DNA of 64,000 bases from Valencia hispanica (Eukaryota; Chordata; Actinopteri; Cyprinodontiformes; Valenciidae), in NCBI GenBank assembly GCA_963556495.2, contig OY747704.1, positions 3,685,501 through 3,749,500 of the forward strand, given 5' to 3'. This document shows positions 24,301-30,828 of this stretch, piece after piece. The notes beneath the pieces were generated by a model that ran no database searches, was not told the origin of the DNA, and saw nothing but the letters and a program-made list of their open reading frames with translations. Within the stretch, counting starts at the first letter, position 1. Each line of letters begins with the position of its first letter. Both the position numbers and the translations under genes were made by a program.

Positions 24301-26254
24301 ACTGAGGCCAGTAAGTTTTGCTACACTCTGAGCCCATCCTCGTAGCTAAGTGCTGATCATTTTTGCGTCTTCAACGTTCCACGTGGCCGTTTTGATCGTT
24401 TTGTATTGAACTTTTTAGTGTGTGAACAGGAGCCCCGACCAGGGGACTGACTATAGGTGGAGCTGTAGAGAACCAATGAGTTTTCTAAAGAAACTGTCAA
24501 TATTCTACTGTAAAGAAAGCTGGTTATAAAACTGTAAATAAAATCTAGAAGCAGGAGATCACCTAGTCGTTTTGGTCCACTTGGGATCAGAACCAAAAAC
24601 AATGGAAACATGGTGTAATATAAGTTCTTCACATGAATATAGACCTAAATTCAAATATACAAGATTTTAGCATATTTATGAGAATTTACTTCTAGGGTTC
24701 ATCAAAGTACTTAACCAAGAGAAATACGTTTATGCATAAAGGTTATATATTTGTTTTCAAACTGGACTGTTGACAGGAATCATATGGAAGAAGATTGAGC
24801 TAAAATGGCAACATGTGGGTAAGAATGGGTAAAGCCTTGGTGGTCAAACATGAGCTAAAATCTCCATCTTTTCAGGCCAAACAGTGAATAAGAACAGAGA
24901 CCGCCCTCCCCCAACAACATTACAGAATATACAGTACACCAAAACACTCTGCTTAGGGCTCAGGGTAACTGCTGAGCAATAGGCCAAAGTATCCAGATTA
25001 AGTGATAGCTTTAGACCAGATAGGAGAGAGAAAATATAAGAAACAGTGCAGGAAAGCATTTGTGATGCTTCAACCCTCTGGTAAATGAAGAAAATCTAGG
25101 CCTCGCAACAAAAAAAGACAAGGTGGGGAGGTGGGTATAAATTTCCCTTCGAGCCATTCTGGTTGGAAAGCTTTCAGCATCTGTCCGCTGCTGACAGAAC
25201 AACACATCCACATGGAGGCTGGGTGTGAGAGAGGAGGGGCCCCACTGTCAGTGCTCATTCATGGCTCTATAGCCTGCCTGGCCATTTTGGTTGGATGGCC
25301 TTGTTCTGATGCTGAACATGCCATCCAAACAACAGAACAGAGAGGATGAAGCAGCTGATTGATTGAGTGACTGGGTTCTATGGGGACGGAGAGATTTTAC
25401 GAGCAACATGATCAGAACCACCTTCCACCCCCTCCCCTCCCCTCCCCTCCCCTCCTGCTGCAGCCCACTGGAATATGTGGCATGCCCATCTTCTAACAAA
25501 AAGGCCTGCAGATTACATGAAAGGCCAAGCAGCAACGCCTGCCTTCTGCACCCTGTGCAACATGTAATATGTATCATTTAGTGGCTTTTTAGGATTTGCG
25601 CTATAGAAAGTGGTACTCTGCCTATTGTTGTCATCTTTTTATGGTCGCTGTCTGCGTCAAAATCCCAGAAGGAGCATCCAGCAGCAGCAGCCTGTGTCGG
25701 CTGTGTCCTGTTACTGATACTGTTACTGTATGTAACACAGATAGCCTTCTGGTCCCAGATCACTCACCTTGACTGTTCTCTACTGAGGTAACAGACGCAG
25801 CCGCGTTATCTGCAGCCCAGGCATCGTTGGTGCTGTGCTGGGAAACCATGGACACCATGGTCTGCAGCATTTTCTCCGGGCTAAACAGCGACGTCTGGGC
25901 ATCGGTGGAGCGTTTGCGCGTCCAGGTCAGCCGGGGACTCGGCGCTGGTATTTGTTCCCTAACGGGGGGGATTATTCCAGCAGCAGGGGAGGCAGCGGAG
26001 GGCTGGAGGGGACTCGCCTTTTCCGAGCCTGGGCCGCCAGGGGTTGTCGGGTCGGGTGTGATTCCAGACACGGATCTGGTCTCAGGTGAAGCGATGCGGA
26101 CCGTGTCCCAGGCGGCCGAGCCGGGCTTCCTGCTGGAGATAGGCGACGCATCGCTGGGGCTGATGCGAGGGGCAGATTCCGAAAAGCCGATATATCCGTA
26201 GAGAATGAATAGCAGGGCTGGGGATATGAACATCATTAAGGACGTTAAACTCAT
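250..26254 (-). CDS. megf9: MEGF9, multiple EGF-like domains 9 (first three coding exons; 3' part outside window)
   Basis: Single-pass membrane protein with laminin-type EGF repeats; its biochemical role is poorly known. The coding exons in transcript order are 26254-25768, 15860-15656 and 389-250 on the minus strand. Junction phases agree (1, then 2, then leaving phase 1), all donors are GT and all acceptors AG. Exon 1 gives a signal peptide and a Pro/Ser/Thr-rich stalk. Exons 2 and 3 give cysteine patterns that follow human MEGF9 closely, including CNCS, CNQSSGQCSC, GYTGLQCDEC and CRPCQCNN. The two introns are 15.3 and 9.9 kb and hold most of the repeats of the left half. The further laminin-EGF repeats, membrane segment and short tail must lie left of position 250. 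The gene is head to head with PPP6C. Other laminin-EGF proteins are possible in principle, but the Pro/Ser/Thr stalk directly before the first repeat favours MEGF9. Confidence 0.93.
390..1514. other. MEGF9 intron 2, right-hand part: no gene seen
   Basis: No coding or recognisable repeat signal was found apart from a short (AC)n tract at about 1192-1223 with GCAC interruptions. Confidence 0.6.
1515..1800 (-). repeat. tRNA-headed SINE (family A), full-length-like copy
   Basis: On the minus strand the head reads GGGGGCTGCACAGCGG, followed by an A-box-like GCAGTTGGTAGC and a B-box-like GGTTCGAATC (1732-1741). These are the hallmarks of a tRNA-derived RNA polymerase III promoter. The body ends at the left with a CCATCC-type tail (about 1515-1545). 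Related pieces occur at 9525, 23395 and 24087. Confidence 0.75.
1801..2579. other. MEGF9 intron 2: nothing recognised
   Basis: AT-rich intronic sequence without coding, RNA or repeat features that I can support. Confidence 0.5.
2580..3118. repeat. Composite CA-rich minisatellite with higher-order periods
   Basis: About 540 bp built from CACACATATACCCACACCCA-type blocks and CATGCACCCACACCCACGAA blocks. The marker CGAACAC recurs at about 2627, 2689, 2789, 2889, 2975, 3037 and 3093, which gives spacings of 62, 100, 100, 86, 62 and 56 bp. The array lacks stop codons in several frames on both strands, so it creates long His/Thr/Tyr and Cys/Val/Gly reading frames that are not genes. Alternating purine-pyrimidine content could favour Z-DNA. 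Confidence 0.9.
3119..6920. other. MEGF9 intron 2: mostly unannotated, with a small TTGG repeat and a GC-rich hairpin block
   Basis: A (GGTT)n tract lies at about 3762-3788. A GC-rich block at about 4630-4900 contains a perfect 8-bp stem with a 4-base loop (GATGGCTG ACAT CAGCCATC, 4641-4660), flanked by a weaker GCGG/CCGC extension. The rest is AT-rich intron with no supported feature. Confidence 0.5.
6921..8376 (-). mobile_element. 5'-truncated L2/CR1-like LINE with reverse transcriptase remnant
   Basis: On the minus strand, 8373-7763 encodes a non-LTR reverse transcriptase: KAAGPDGVSPRVLKACAEQL, NDYRPVALTS, FDFSSAFNTIQPDLLRQKL and SSTGAPQG. A single-base loss near 7760 then shifts the frame, and the remainder continues from about 7765 to 7190 (VLSPFLFTLYTSDFQ, KYSDDSAIVECI, EYKYLGLHLDNRLDW). 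The catalytic box reads YSDD. The 3' end at 6921-6970 has the typical tail of AATAAAGTATTATTGAATTTGAATTTGAA. The 5' end is truncated near 8376, and the endonuclease and ORF1 are missing. It is a dead copy in MEGF9 intron 2. Confidence 0.9.
8377..9524. other. MEGF9 intron 2: nothing recognised
   Basis: AT-rich intron with no coding or repeat signal that I can name. Confidence 0.5.
9525..9652 (+). repeat. SINE family A, 3' (tail) fragment
   Basis: Contains the family A tail: GACAACCTGTCCAGGGTGTA, then a short body, then GGGTACAGAAAATGGATGGA repeats. It matches the reverse complement of the left part of the copy at 1515-1800. The tRNA-like head is absent. Confidence 0.65.
9722..9785. repeat. 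Imperfect (CA)n microsatellite
   Basis: CA-rich tract with C7 and CCCACA interruptions. The reading frames across it are low complexity. Confidence 0.85.
10059..10085. repeat. (ATCC)n microsatellite
   Basis: About six copies of CATC/ATCC, a short tetranucleotide run. Confidence 0.85.
10152..10240 (-). mobile_element. LINE/SINE 3' terminus (GGCGCTATATAAAT..GAATTGAATT tail)
   Basis: The reverse complement reads AGTGCCTTGAGATGACCTCA, a short body, GGCGCTATATAAATGAACTG and an AATTGAATTG tail. It is the same 3' terminus as at 13195-13262, in opposite orientation. Confidence 0.7.
10373..10702. repeat. 14-bp minisatellite (CCCAGTGGTAGGGG)n
   Basis: About 23 to 24 tandem copies of a 14-bp unit with a few substitutions (AGAGAC, AGGGAC and AGAGAA variants). 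Variants cluster toward the right end and the left third is nearly homogeneous. The reading frame across it on the minus strand (GPYHWVSTTGPLPL repeats) is a by-product of the array. Confidence 0.93.
10703..12930. other. MEGF9 intron 2: nothing recognised
   Basis: No coding potential, RNA gene or clear repeat identified. Confidence 0.45.
12933..13262 (+). mobile_element. Retrotransposon 3'UTR and terminus (fish LINE-type, family uncertain)
   Basis: Contains GGCAGATGGCCGCTCCTACT, CTTCCTGTTAAAGGGGAGAT, TTGCTCAGTATGAGGGATTG and AGTGCCTTGAGATGACATCT, and ends in GGCGCTATATAAATAAACTG plus (AATTG)n. This is a pattern I know as a common teleost dispersed 3' end. No reverse transcriptase is attached, so it is a severely 5'-truncated copy. 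Confidence 0.7.
13449..13495. repeat. Imperfect (CA)n microsatellite
   Basis: CACACAGACACAGACACGCA-type tract. Confidence 0.8.
13496..15655. other. MEGF9 intron 2, left-hand part: nothing recognised
   Basis: Intron sequence with no supported element. A C-rich CCCCCCACCCCACCCC-like run lies near 15185. Confidence 0.45.
15656..15860 (-). CDS. megf9: MEGF9 exon 2: laminin-type EGF repeat 1 and start of repeat 2
   Basis: Sixty-eight codons encode a complete laminin-EGF module with CNC, CNQSSGQCSC, GYTGLQCDEC and CLPCSC spacing. Sequons NCS, NQS and NGT are present. The acceptor is ..ACCAG before the exon and the donor is GTCAGG. The phase (1 in, 2 out) matches both neighbours. Confidence 0.93.
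16380..17954 (+). mobile_element. Tc1-family transposon, nearly full length, long terminal inverted repeats
   Basis: A 1575-bp element flanked by TA (16378-16379 and 17955-17956). The terminal inverted repeats begin CAGTGGCTTGCAAAAG and are about 205 bp each (16380-16593 and 17746-17954), still closely matching by eye. This fits the long-TIR, internally repeated class of fish Tc1 elements. It contains one uninterrupted transposase frame. It sits inside the MITE at 16310-18384. Confidence 0.95.
16748..17737 (+). CDS. Tc1-like transposase, open frame but probably inactive
   Basis: 329 residues, close to the roughly 340 usual for Tc1 transposases. The N-terminus has the paired-like helix-turn-helix DNA-binding region (residues about 1-110, including GYKKISQALNIPRSAVQVII, the GRPPK hook and a second HTH around HRTTISRALHKVGL). 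The DDE/RNase H-like core shows Asp152 in WSDETK and Asp233 in FQQDNNPKH. The third acidic residue, expected in NPIENLW, is Gln268 (codon CAG, 17549-17551). The D233-Q268 gap is exactly 34 residues, as in DD34E. The D152-D233 spacing is about 11-12 residues shorter than usual, and the segment after DETK (ENTMCDTAHH) lacks the usual hydrophobic strand and HYVWRKP-like region. Both changes point to loss of activity without frame loss. Confidence 0.95.
   Translation: MKSKEHTRQVRDKVIEKFKAGLGYKKISQALNIPRSAVQVIIQKWKEYGTTVNLPRQGRPPKLTGRTRRALIRNAAKRPMVTLDELQRSTAQVGESVHRTTISRALHKVGLYGRVARRKPLLKENHKKSCLQFATSHVGDTANMWKKVLWSDETKMENTMCDTAHHSEHTIPTVKYGGGSIMLWGCFSSAGTGKLVRVDGKMDGAKYRAILEENLLESAKDLRLGRRFTFQQDNNPKHKARATMEWFKTKRIHVLEWPSQSPDLNPIQNLWQDLKAAVHKRCPSNLTELELFCKEEWARISVCRCAKLVETYPKRLAAGSAAKGGSTKY
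18735..19430 (+). mobile_element. L2/CR1-like LINE fragment, same family as 6921-8376, split by a hAT MITE
   Basis: Encodes KEMIVDFRRNR, SNTVSIMGEEVEVVEEYKYL and GVHLDNRLDWRLNSEA, then resumes at 19351 with the SVVESVISSAIICWGS-like coding segment. The 365-bp MITE at 18980-19344 interrupts it at the codons for FYKS. Both ends of the fragment are truncated. Confidence 0.8.
18980..19344. mobile_element. hAT-type MITE (CAGGGGTGTCAAACTC ends)
   Basis: Imperfect terminal inverted repeats CAGGGGTGTCAAACTCAA and CACATGTGTCAAAGTCAA (reverse complement of the right end), with a GGGCCGGATTTGGCCCCCGG-rich right arm. Flanks GTCTACAA and CTCTAGTC resemble the TCTAGA-like core hAT target site. This end sequence is widespread in vertebrate hAT (Charlie-like) MITEs. 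Confidence 0.8.
19431..20214. other. MEGF9 intron 1: nothing recognised
   Basis: AT-rich sequence without a supported feature. Confidence 0.45.
20215..21020 (+). repeat. Unassigned ~0.8-kb interspersed repeat, copy A
   Basis: Aligns by eye, in reverse orientation, over nearly its whole length with 43225-44010. Shared blocks include TTGATTGACAGGTCTCAGAT, ACAGGCTTCATGATTTTATT, CACAAAGTTTAGTGAAAGTT and CCAAGATGGCGG (20916-20927, a YY1-like motif). No terminal repeats or coding capacity were found, so the class is unknown; a non-autonomous DNA transposon is my guess. Confidence 0.75.
21021..23394. other. MEGF9 intron 1: nothing recognised
   Basis: Several short open frames, none with recognisable domains. 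The moderately GC-rich 22100-22700 stretch may be a decayed repeat that I cannot name. Confidence 0.4.
23395..23640 (-). repeat. SINE family A, degenerate copy
   Basis: Shares the ACACACAGGACAAACAGCCATG, AACTAAGGGCAATTTTAGA and GGGATTTGAACCC (B-box-like on the minus strand) blocks with 1515-1800. The terminal tRNA-like head is eroded. Confidence 0.65.
24087..24252 (+). repeat. SINE family A, internally deleted copy
   Basis: Begins with the head GGGCTGCACAGTGG, lacks the B box, resumes in the body at GGCCCTTCACTGTG and ends in the TAGAAAATAGAT tail. Confidence 0.6.
24253..25767. other. MEGF9 intron 1, exon-1-proximal part
   Basis: No gene seen. A (CCCTC)n tract lies at about 25430-25455. The remaining open frames show no domain signature. 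Confidence 0.45.
25768..26254 (-). CDS. megf9: MEGF9 exon 1: signal peptide and Ser/Pro/Thr-rich extracellular stalk
   Basis: The ATG is at 26254-26252. The first 28 or so residues form a hydrophobic signal peptide (MSLTSLMMFISPALLFILYG), followed by about 130 residues rich in Ser, Pro and Thr that are likely O-glycosylated. The exon ends at a GTGAGT donor after 162 codons plus one base, which joins in phase to exon 2. Human MEGF9 also has a Pro/Thr-rich N-terminal region, but it is longer and differs in sequence. The identification therefore rests on position and composition plus the downstream EGF exons. The exon is CpG-rich, as usual for a first exon in a CpG island. Confidence 0.87.
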
Positions 26255-26470
26255 CCTCGGCCTCAGCTCTCCATGTATAAGCCGCAGTAACGGTCGGTCT
26301 CTCTCAGACCTGGCCCTGGCCCTGAATGAACGCCGACTCCACCATTGATGGGGAAACGATCGATGCTGTTTGTTACCGACGGTACTTCAGTCGCACTGCA
26401 ACCTAGCTGCTGACAGCTACTGACGGCCTCAGCAGCCAATGGGAGCCCTGGAGGACTGTCCGTTACAGTT
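26255..26470 (-). promoter_or_regulatory. megf9: Putative MEGF9 promoter and 5'UTR, CpG-rich
   Basis: This GC- and CpG-rich stretch directly upstream of the MEGF9 start codon contains a CCAAT motif at 26436-26440. CpG density falls sharply beyond about 26.47 kb. The transcription start cannot be placed from sequence alone, and no TATA box is evident. Confidence 0.5.
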
Positions 26471-27226
26471 GTTCTGATTGCTGATTGGACAATCCCTTAA
26501 TGTTGGTGTATTGTGTGGAGGATTATCAAAAGACCCACTTCACCGTCAAAGATCATCATTTCAATATCCTCATTCATAAATCTATTGGTTTATGTTTCTA
26601 TATTTTCTAACAATAGAGCAGTTAGTTCGCCTACTGTAGCACATCTATAGACGGAACATGATATGAAGCAGATTTACCCCGGAGCTTTATTTGTTAGGCT
26701 ATGTCTCAGGTTAAATCCACCTTGCTCGGGTTGACTCCCCACAGGACGGCTGTGACAGGGGAATGACATGTGGCGGCTTGTTTCACAAATACTTTTTCCT
26801 CTAGTCATATTAGACAGTTAACTGATAACCTGTTTGTGCTCGTTTAGTATTTCATTTTTGTTTTCAATGTTCTGTTTGTTTATGAAATAACTGAAGACTT
26901 CCTCTTAACGGTTTGCTTTAATGAAATACTACAAAGTTGTTTTTGAAATGCCTTTCCTTTGCTAGACATCTTTCACACACCTTCCTACTACAGACAGTAA
27001 CTTACGATGGAATTATTAATACAAATGCCTTTGCTCATAATTGTGCTTTCAAACGGGTTCTGTAAACAGTTACTCAGGAGACCTTGGGGACGCTTTAATA
27101 TTTTAACAAGTTAAAAAAATCTTTACATACTGTTTATGTCGCTTCTAGTTTTTATAGCGATTATATTGCCTCCTGGTGGTCAAAACACATCAACAGCTTT
27201 TCATAGACCGCTGTCATCATAATTAC

Positions 27227-27369
<143 letters not shown>

Positions 27370-27695
27370 TGCTCTAAACACCATGACTTCTGTCTTGTTC
27401 TCATTACAGTGAAAAAATAAAAAACAATCTGTGTCATCCAAGACAGACAACGTTTCTTGAGGGGAAGAGTTTGTGGTACATCCCAGGGGAGGTCAGGAAA
27501 GAAAGACATAACATTTTGTGTTCTGACACAAAGGCCTCTATTTGAGAGGTAGGGCCTGACTGTTGATGGGCCAAAGCTGTGACACCCACCTACTGGTCAA
27601 GCCTAGAAATAAGGATCTCATGATCAGCTGTGTCAAAGGAAGCTGGTACATCTAACAGCACAAGTAAAGCACAATCACAACAGTTTATTGCCATA
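27370..27695 (-). mobile_element. L2-like LINE reverse-transcriptase fragment, decayed
   Basis: Minus-strand translation gives LLVLLDVPASFDTADHEILI at about 27680-27593 and, after degraded sequence, NENKTEVMVF at about 27415-27385. This is the order expected for an L2 RT (AFDTVDH palm motif, then NKTEV). Frames are broken. Confidence 0.7.
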
Positions 27696-27795
27696 AGAAT
27701 AAATGCTAAATGGACTGAACTTATATGGCGCTTTTCTAGCCATGCTGACCGCTCAAAGCACTTTACACTGGAGCCACATTCAGCCAGTTGCACTC

Positions 27796-28711
27796 CAGAG
27801 GTGGGTAGTAACTAGTTACATTTACTCAGTTATATTTATTTGAGTAACTTTTTGGAAAAAAAGACCTTTAGGAGTAGTCTTACAACGCCATACTTTTTAC
27901 TTGTAGGCCTACTTAGTAATATTTCTATGAGTTATCGTTACTCTTACTTGAGGAAAATTTCTGGATACTTTTCCCATAGCGAGTAACTTTACTGAATGAA
28001 GAACAAGCTTGTTTCAACCAAAATGCATTAGACACACACCTAGAGTTTTTGTTGAAGTGAGACCTCTTGTTTGTGAGCTTCATCATTTTAACTTTATTAT
28101 CTACCTGCTGAGCCTGTTGTACCATTTGGTGGTCAAGTGGGGTTACCTTCTGTAAGTATTGGTTTTATTAGTTTTACTTGGAAAAAAAATGATTTTGAAA
28201 AAGGTTTCTTCTACTTCCATTTGCTATTTTAAAATTATCTAATGTATTTCTATTTTATTAGTCTTTAGAATTTGCGCATAACCTTATATTTTTGTCCAAT
28301 TACATAATTTCTAAATATTAAATCATATGCTATCATCTCAAAACAAGTACTCAATACTTGAGTAGCCTTTTTACAAAGTACTTTTTTACAAATTACTAGA
28401 GTAATTTTTTGGATTACTACTTTTTACTTTTACTTCCTGCTGGTATTGTGCCAGGGTCTGTGCGCCTTTGAGGTGTGCCACCAAAGCCATGTCGTCCGCG
28501 TACTTTAAGAGAGTCATTCCTTCTGTGTGGCAGCAGATGTTGTTAGTGTACACATTTTACTGATTGATTTGAGCCGTGCTGAAAGACACATTTCTGCTCA
28601 TTGAAATCAGACAATAAAGTTGTATTCTATTCTATTCTACTTGAGTAAAAATAAGTGGAACTAATGGTACTTGAACTTGAGTACAATTTTTGGGTACTCT
28701 ATCCACCTCTG
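27796..28711. mobile_element. hAT-type MITE (CAGAGGTGGGTAG ends) carrying a LINE insert
   Basis: Ends CAGAGGTGGGTAGTAACTAG and CTATCCACCTCTG are inverted repeats. The flanking octamers TTGCACTC (27788-27795) and TCGCACAC (28712-28719) agree at 6 of 8 positions. The interior is a series of AGTAACTTT/ACTTTTTACTT blocks without transposase. A LINE 3' piece sits at about 28435-28637. Confidence 0.8.
28435..28637 (+). mobile_element. Rex1-like LINE 3' end with inverted 5' portion
   Basis: The right part (about 28560-28637) reads forward into the tail ATAAAGTTGTATTCTATTCT. The left part (about 28435-28545) is coding on the minus strand, giving LLKYADDMALVAHLKGAQTL with the RT catalytic YADD box. 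Opposite orientations within one short insertion suggest a 5' inversion during insertion. Confidence 0.65.
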
Positions 28712-28855
28712 TCGCACACCGATATGCAGATCGCTAGGCAACCTGGGGGTTAAGTGCCTTGCCGAGGGGCACTTCAACATGTGACAGGTGGAAGCTGGAA
28801 TCAAATCTACAACCCTCTGATTACAAGCAACCTACTCTCTCCAGTACCGCTACAA

Positions 28856-30690
28856 TATGTGATAATATCTGACAAAGTGCAACAATAGCACTACAACCCG
28901 TCAACAAAGCAAACTTTGTGTTGTGATGCGTTTTAATCTTAGACTTGAACTCTTCCCAGGTTTTATGTTTAGCAAGGAAGGAAATCATTTGGGAGTAGAC
29001 AATTTTTCTACAACCTTTGAGAATAAAGTAGTCTGCAGAGTTAACTGAGGTAAGATGTCTCACTGACAGTTTCATGAACCTCAGTGGTAAAAAGTACACA
29101 GGGTTATCAGAGTTACAAGTAATGACATCAGACAAGAATTTAGATCTTTTCATAGTTCTCTGAGAACACTAGCTGTTTCTCAACATTTCAAAGAGAAAGC
29201 TATCTTCTGTCCACGTCTAGTCAGCTCTCCAGAACTCCTGTCAATGTAACCACCAGCGAACCACTGACTCCAGAACATGATGACACAGAATCAAACTGAA
29301 AAATTTGCTCCTCACTCAGGAAGTCATTTCATGGGAAACTAATGGAATTGTATGGGCAGAATTATTGTGTTGGAACTGGAGTATTAACCATGTATTTGAA
29401 TCTGATGCTAATGGATAATGTGGTATTGGAATGAACCTGACTCAACAACACGGATTGGGACTGAAAGAAACAGCAGGTAACTTCATCTCAATTGGGCCTG
29501 TTTTTCCTGGGGTAAAAAATATTTTTATATTGCTTCGCTTGGAGGATGTTCAGTCACTTACTTTACAGCAAAAAAGAATGATTTCTCAGGACATTCCTAA
29601 AGTTGGGGTAGGCTGACAGAATCACCTTGTGAGATGCATTTCTAAAACAAATAAACATTCATAATTCTACCTTGATCACTAATTACAATAATTTAGTTTT
29701 GAAGTATGTCCTAGGTAGTCATAACGTTAGGTTATATACGTCTATTAAAAAGTATGGTAGCCAGTTAGTACCTTTGTGAGTCTAAACATGTAATTTATTA
29801 CTGATTATCGACTTAAAGTGTCACTTGAAGTAGTTTACTTTTTCTTGTTGCAATTGTGTAGTTACAGATTATTTCAATGATTCATTTTTTTCTGGTGTAT
29901 AGGTTAGTTAGTTATGTTGTTTTCTTTCATCAACCTTTCATTTCTCTTACAGTTGTTGTGGGAGACTTCCCAGGAAGAAAAGAAGCTCTCCTGGTGTCCA
30001 CATGATCATAAACACAGGGGAGTCGAATTTACACACAGATCTTAAAACGTTGTCAGATAGAAACAATAAAGAGGTGAAGGCTCAATTTCATAACCGATGT
30101 CCTTCTCTTTTGATGCTTTATCTGCCTATGCTAACAATCTATTTTACATTCTACTTAGGGCGTACTTTGTTCTCCAACCTTGTTCATTGCCATATGCCCC
30201 TCTCTTTATTTAATGGTGACCTTTGCCTCAAAAAAGAGAGAAATAATAATAAAAAAACAAGTACACATGAAATATAAATGTAAAATATGGCAAAAAATAA
30301 AGTAAATGAAATGGATCCCAAAGAAAGGAAAGAAAACTTTTAAAGATTTATTGGCAGGCGAAACTATCTCCTGGAATTTGGACAATCAATTAATTTAACT
30401 TTAGTCACATCTACTATATGTGTGAAGAACATGAAGTGTTACATCAGCAGAAGATAACAAGTCTATATTACATACAATAATGAAGCTTGAACGTAACAAT
30501 TCATTTCCTAAATATATAAAATTAAAATAGTTTTGCACAAGTGACATATTTCTCCATCAAAAGTAAATTTAGATTTAGAGATCTCTTTGAGATAAACTTC
30601 TTACTTGTTGTGTTTAAAAGTTCTCTTTTAGATTTGGAAGGAATCGGAGATGTGAGATATTTAGTTTTAATTGTTCCAATTTAACTTTTA
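28856..30690. other. Intergenic between MEGF9 and PPP6C: nothing recognised
   Basis: AT-rich, with no domain-bearing frame. Runs of A near 30240-30260. Confidence 0.45.
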
Positions 30691-30828
30691 CTGACAGATT
30701 TTAAGCCACAGCTAGCTCCATTGGCACATGTTCAGTTCGCTCACCCAACCGTTAGGTGGCGGTAGAGGGTAAAAGCACAGGCGAGAGCCTTCGCAGGAAG
30801 TGCGCTAGAGTCAACTATTCGCGCTACA
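30691..30828 (+). promoter_or_regulatory. ppp6c: Putative PPP6C promoter and 5'UTR
   Basis: A short CpG-containing block directly upstream of the start codon. An ETS-like AGGAAGTG sits at 30795-30802, about 30 bp before the ATG, and there is no TATA box. This fits a housekeeping promoter; the actual start site is not determinable here. Confidence 0.5.

Larger units (their letters stand above)
27697..28855 (-). repeat. tRNA-headed SINE (family B), split by a hAT MITE
   Basis: Head on the minus strand at about 28855-28715 (AGGTTGCTTGTAATCAGAGG, B-box-like GTAGATTTGATTCC, then GCAAGGCACTTAACCCCC). The tail is at 27795-27697 (AAAGTGCTTTGAGCGG, AAAAGCGCCATATAAGTTCA). The two halves flank the element at 27796-28711. 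Confidence 0.7.

Noticed and set aside
25827..26201. 124-codon plus-strand frame opposite MEGF9 exon 1
   Set aside because: It is a shadow frame in GC-rich sequence. The minus strand has the signal peptide, splice donor and in-phase continuation.
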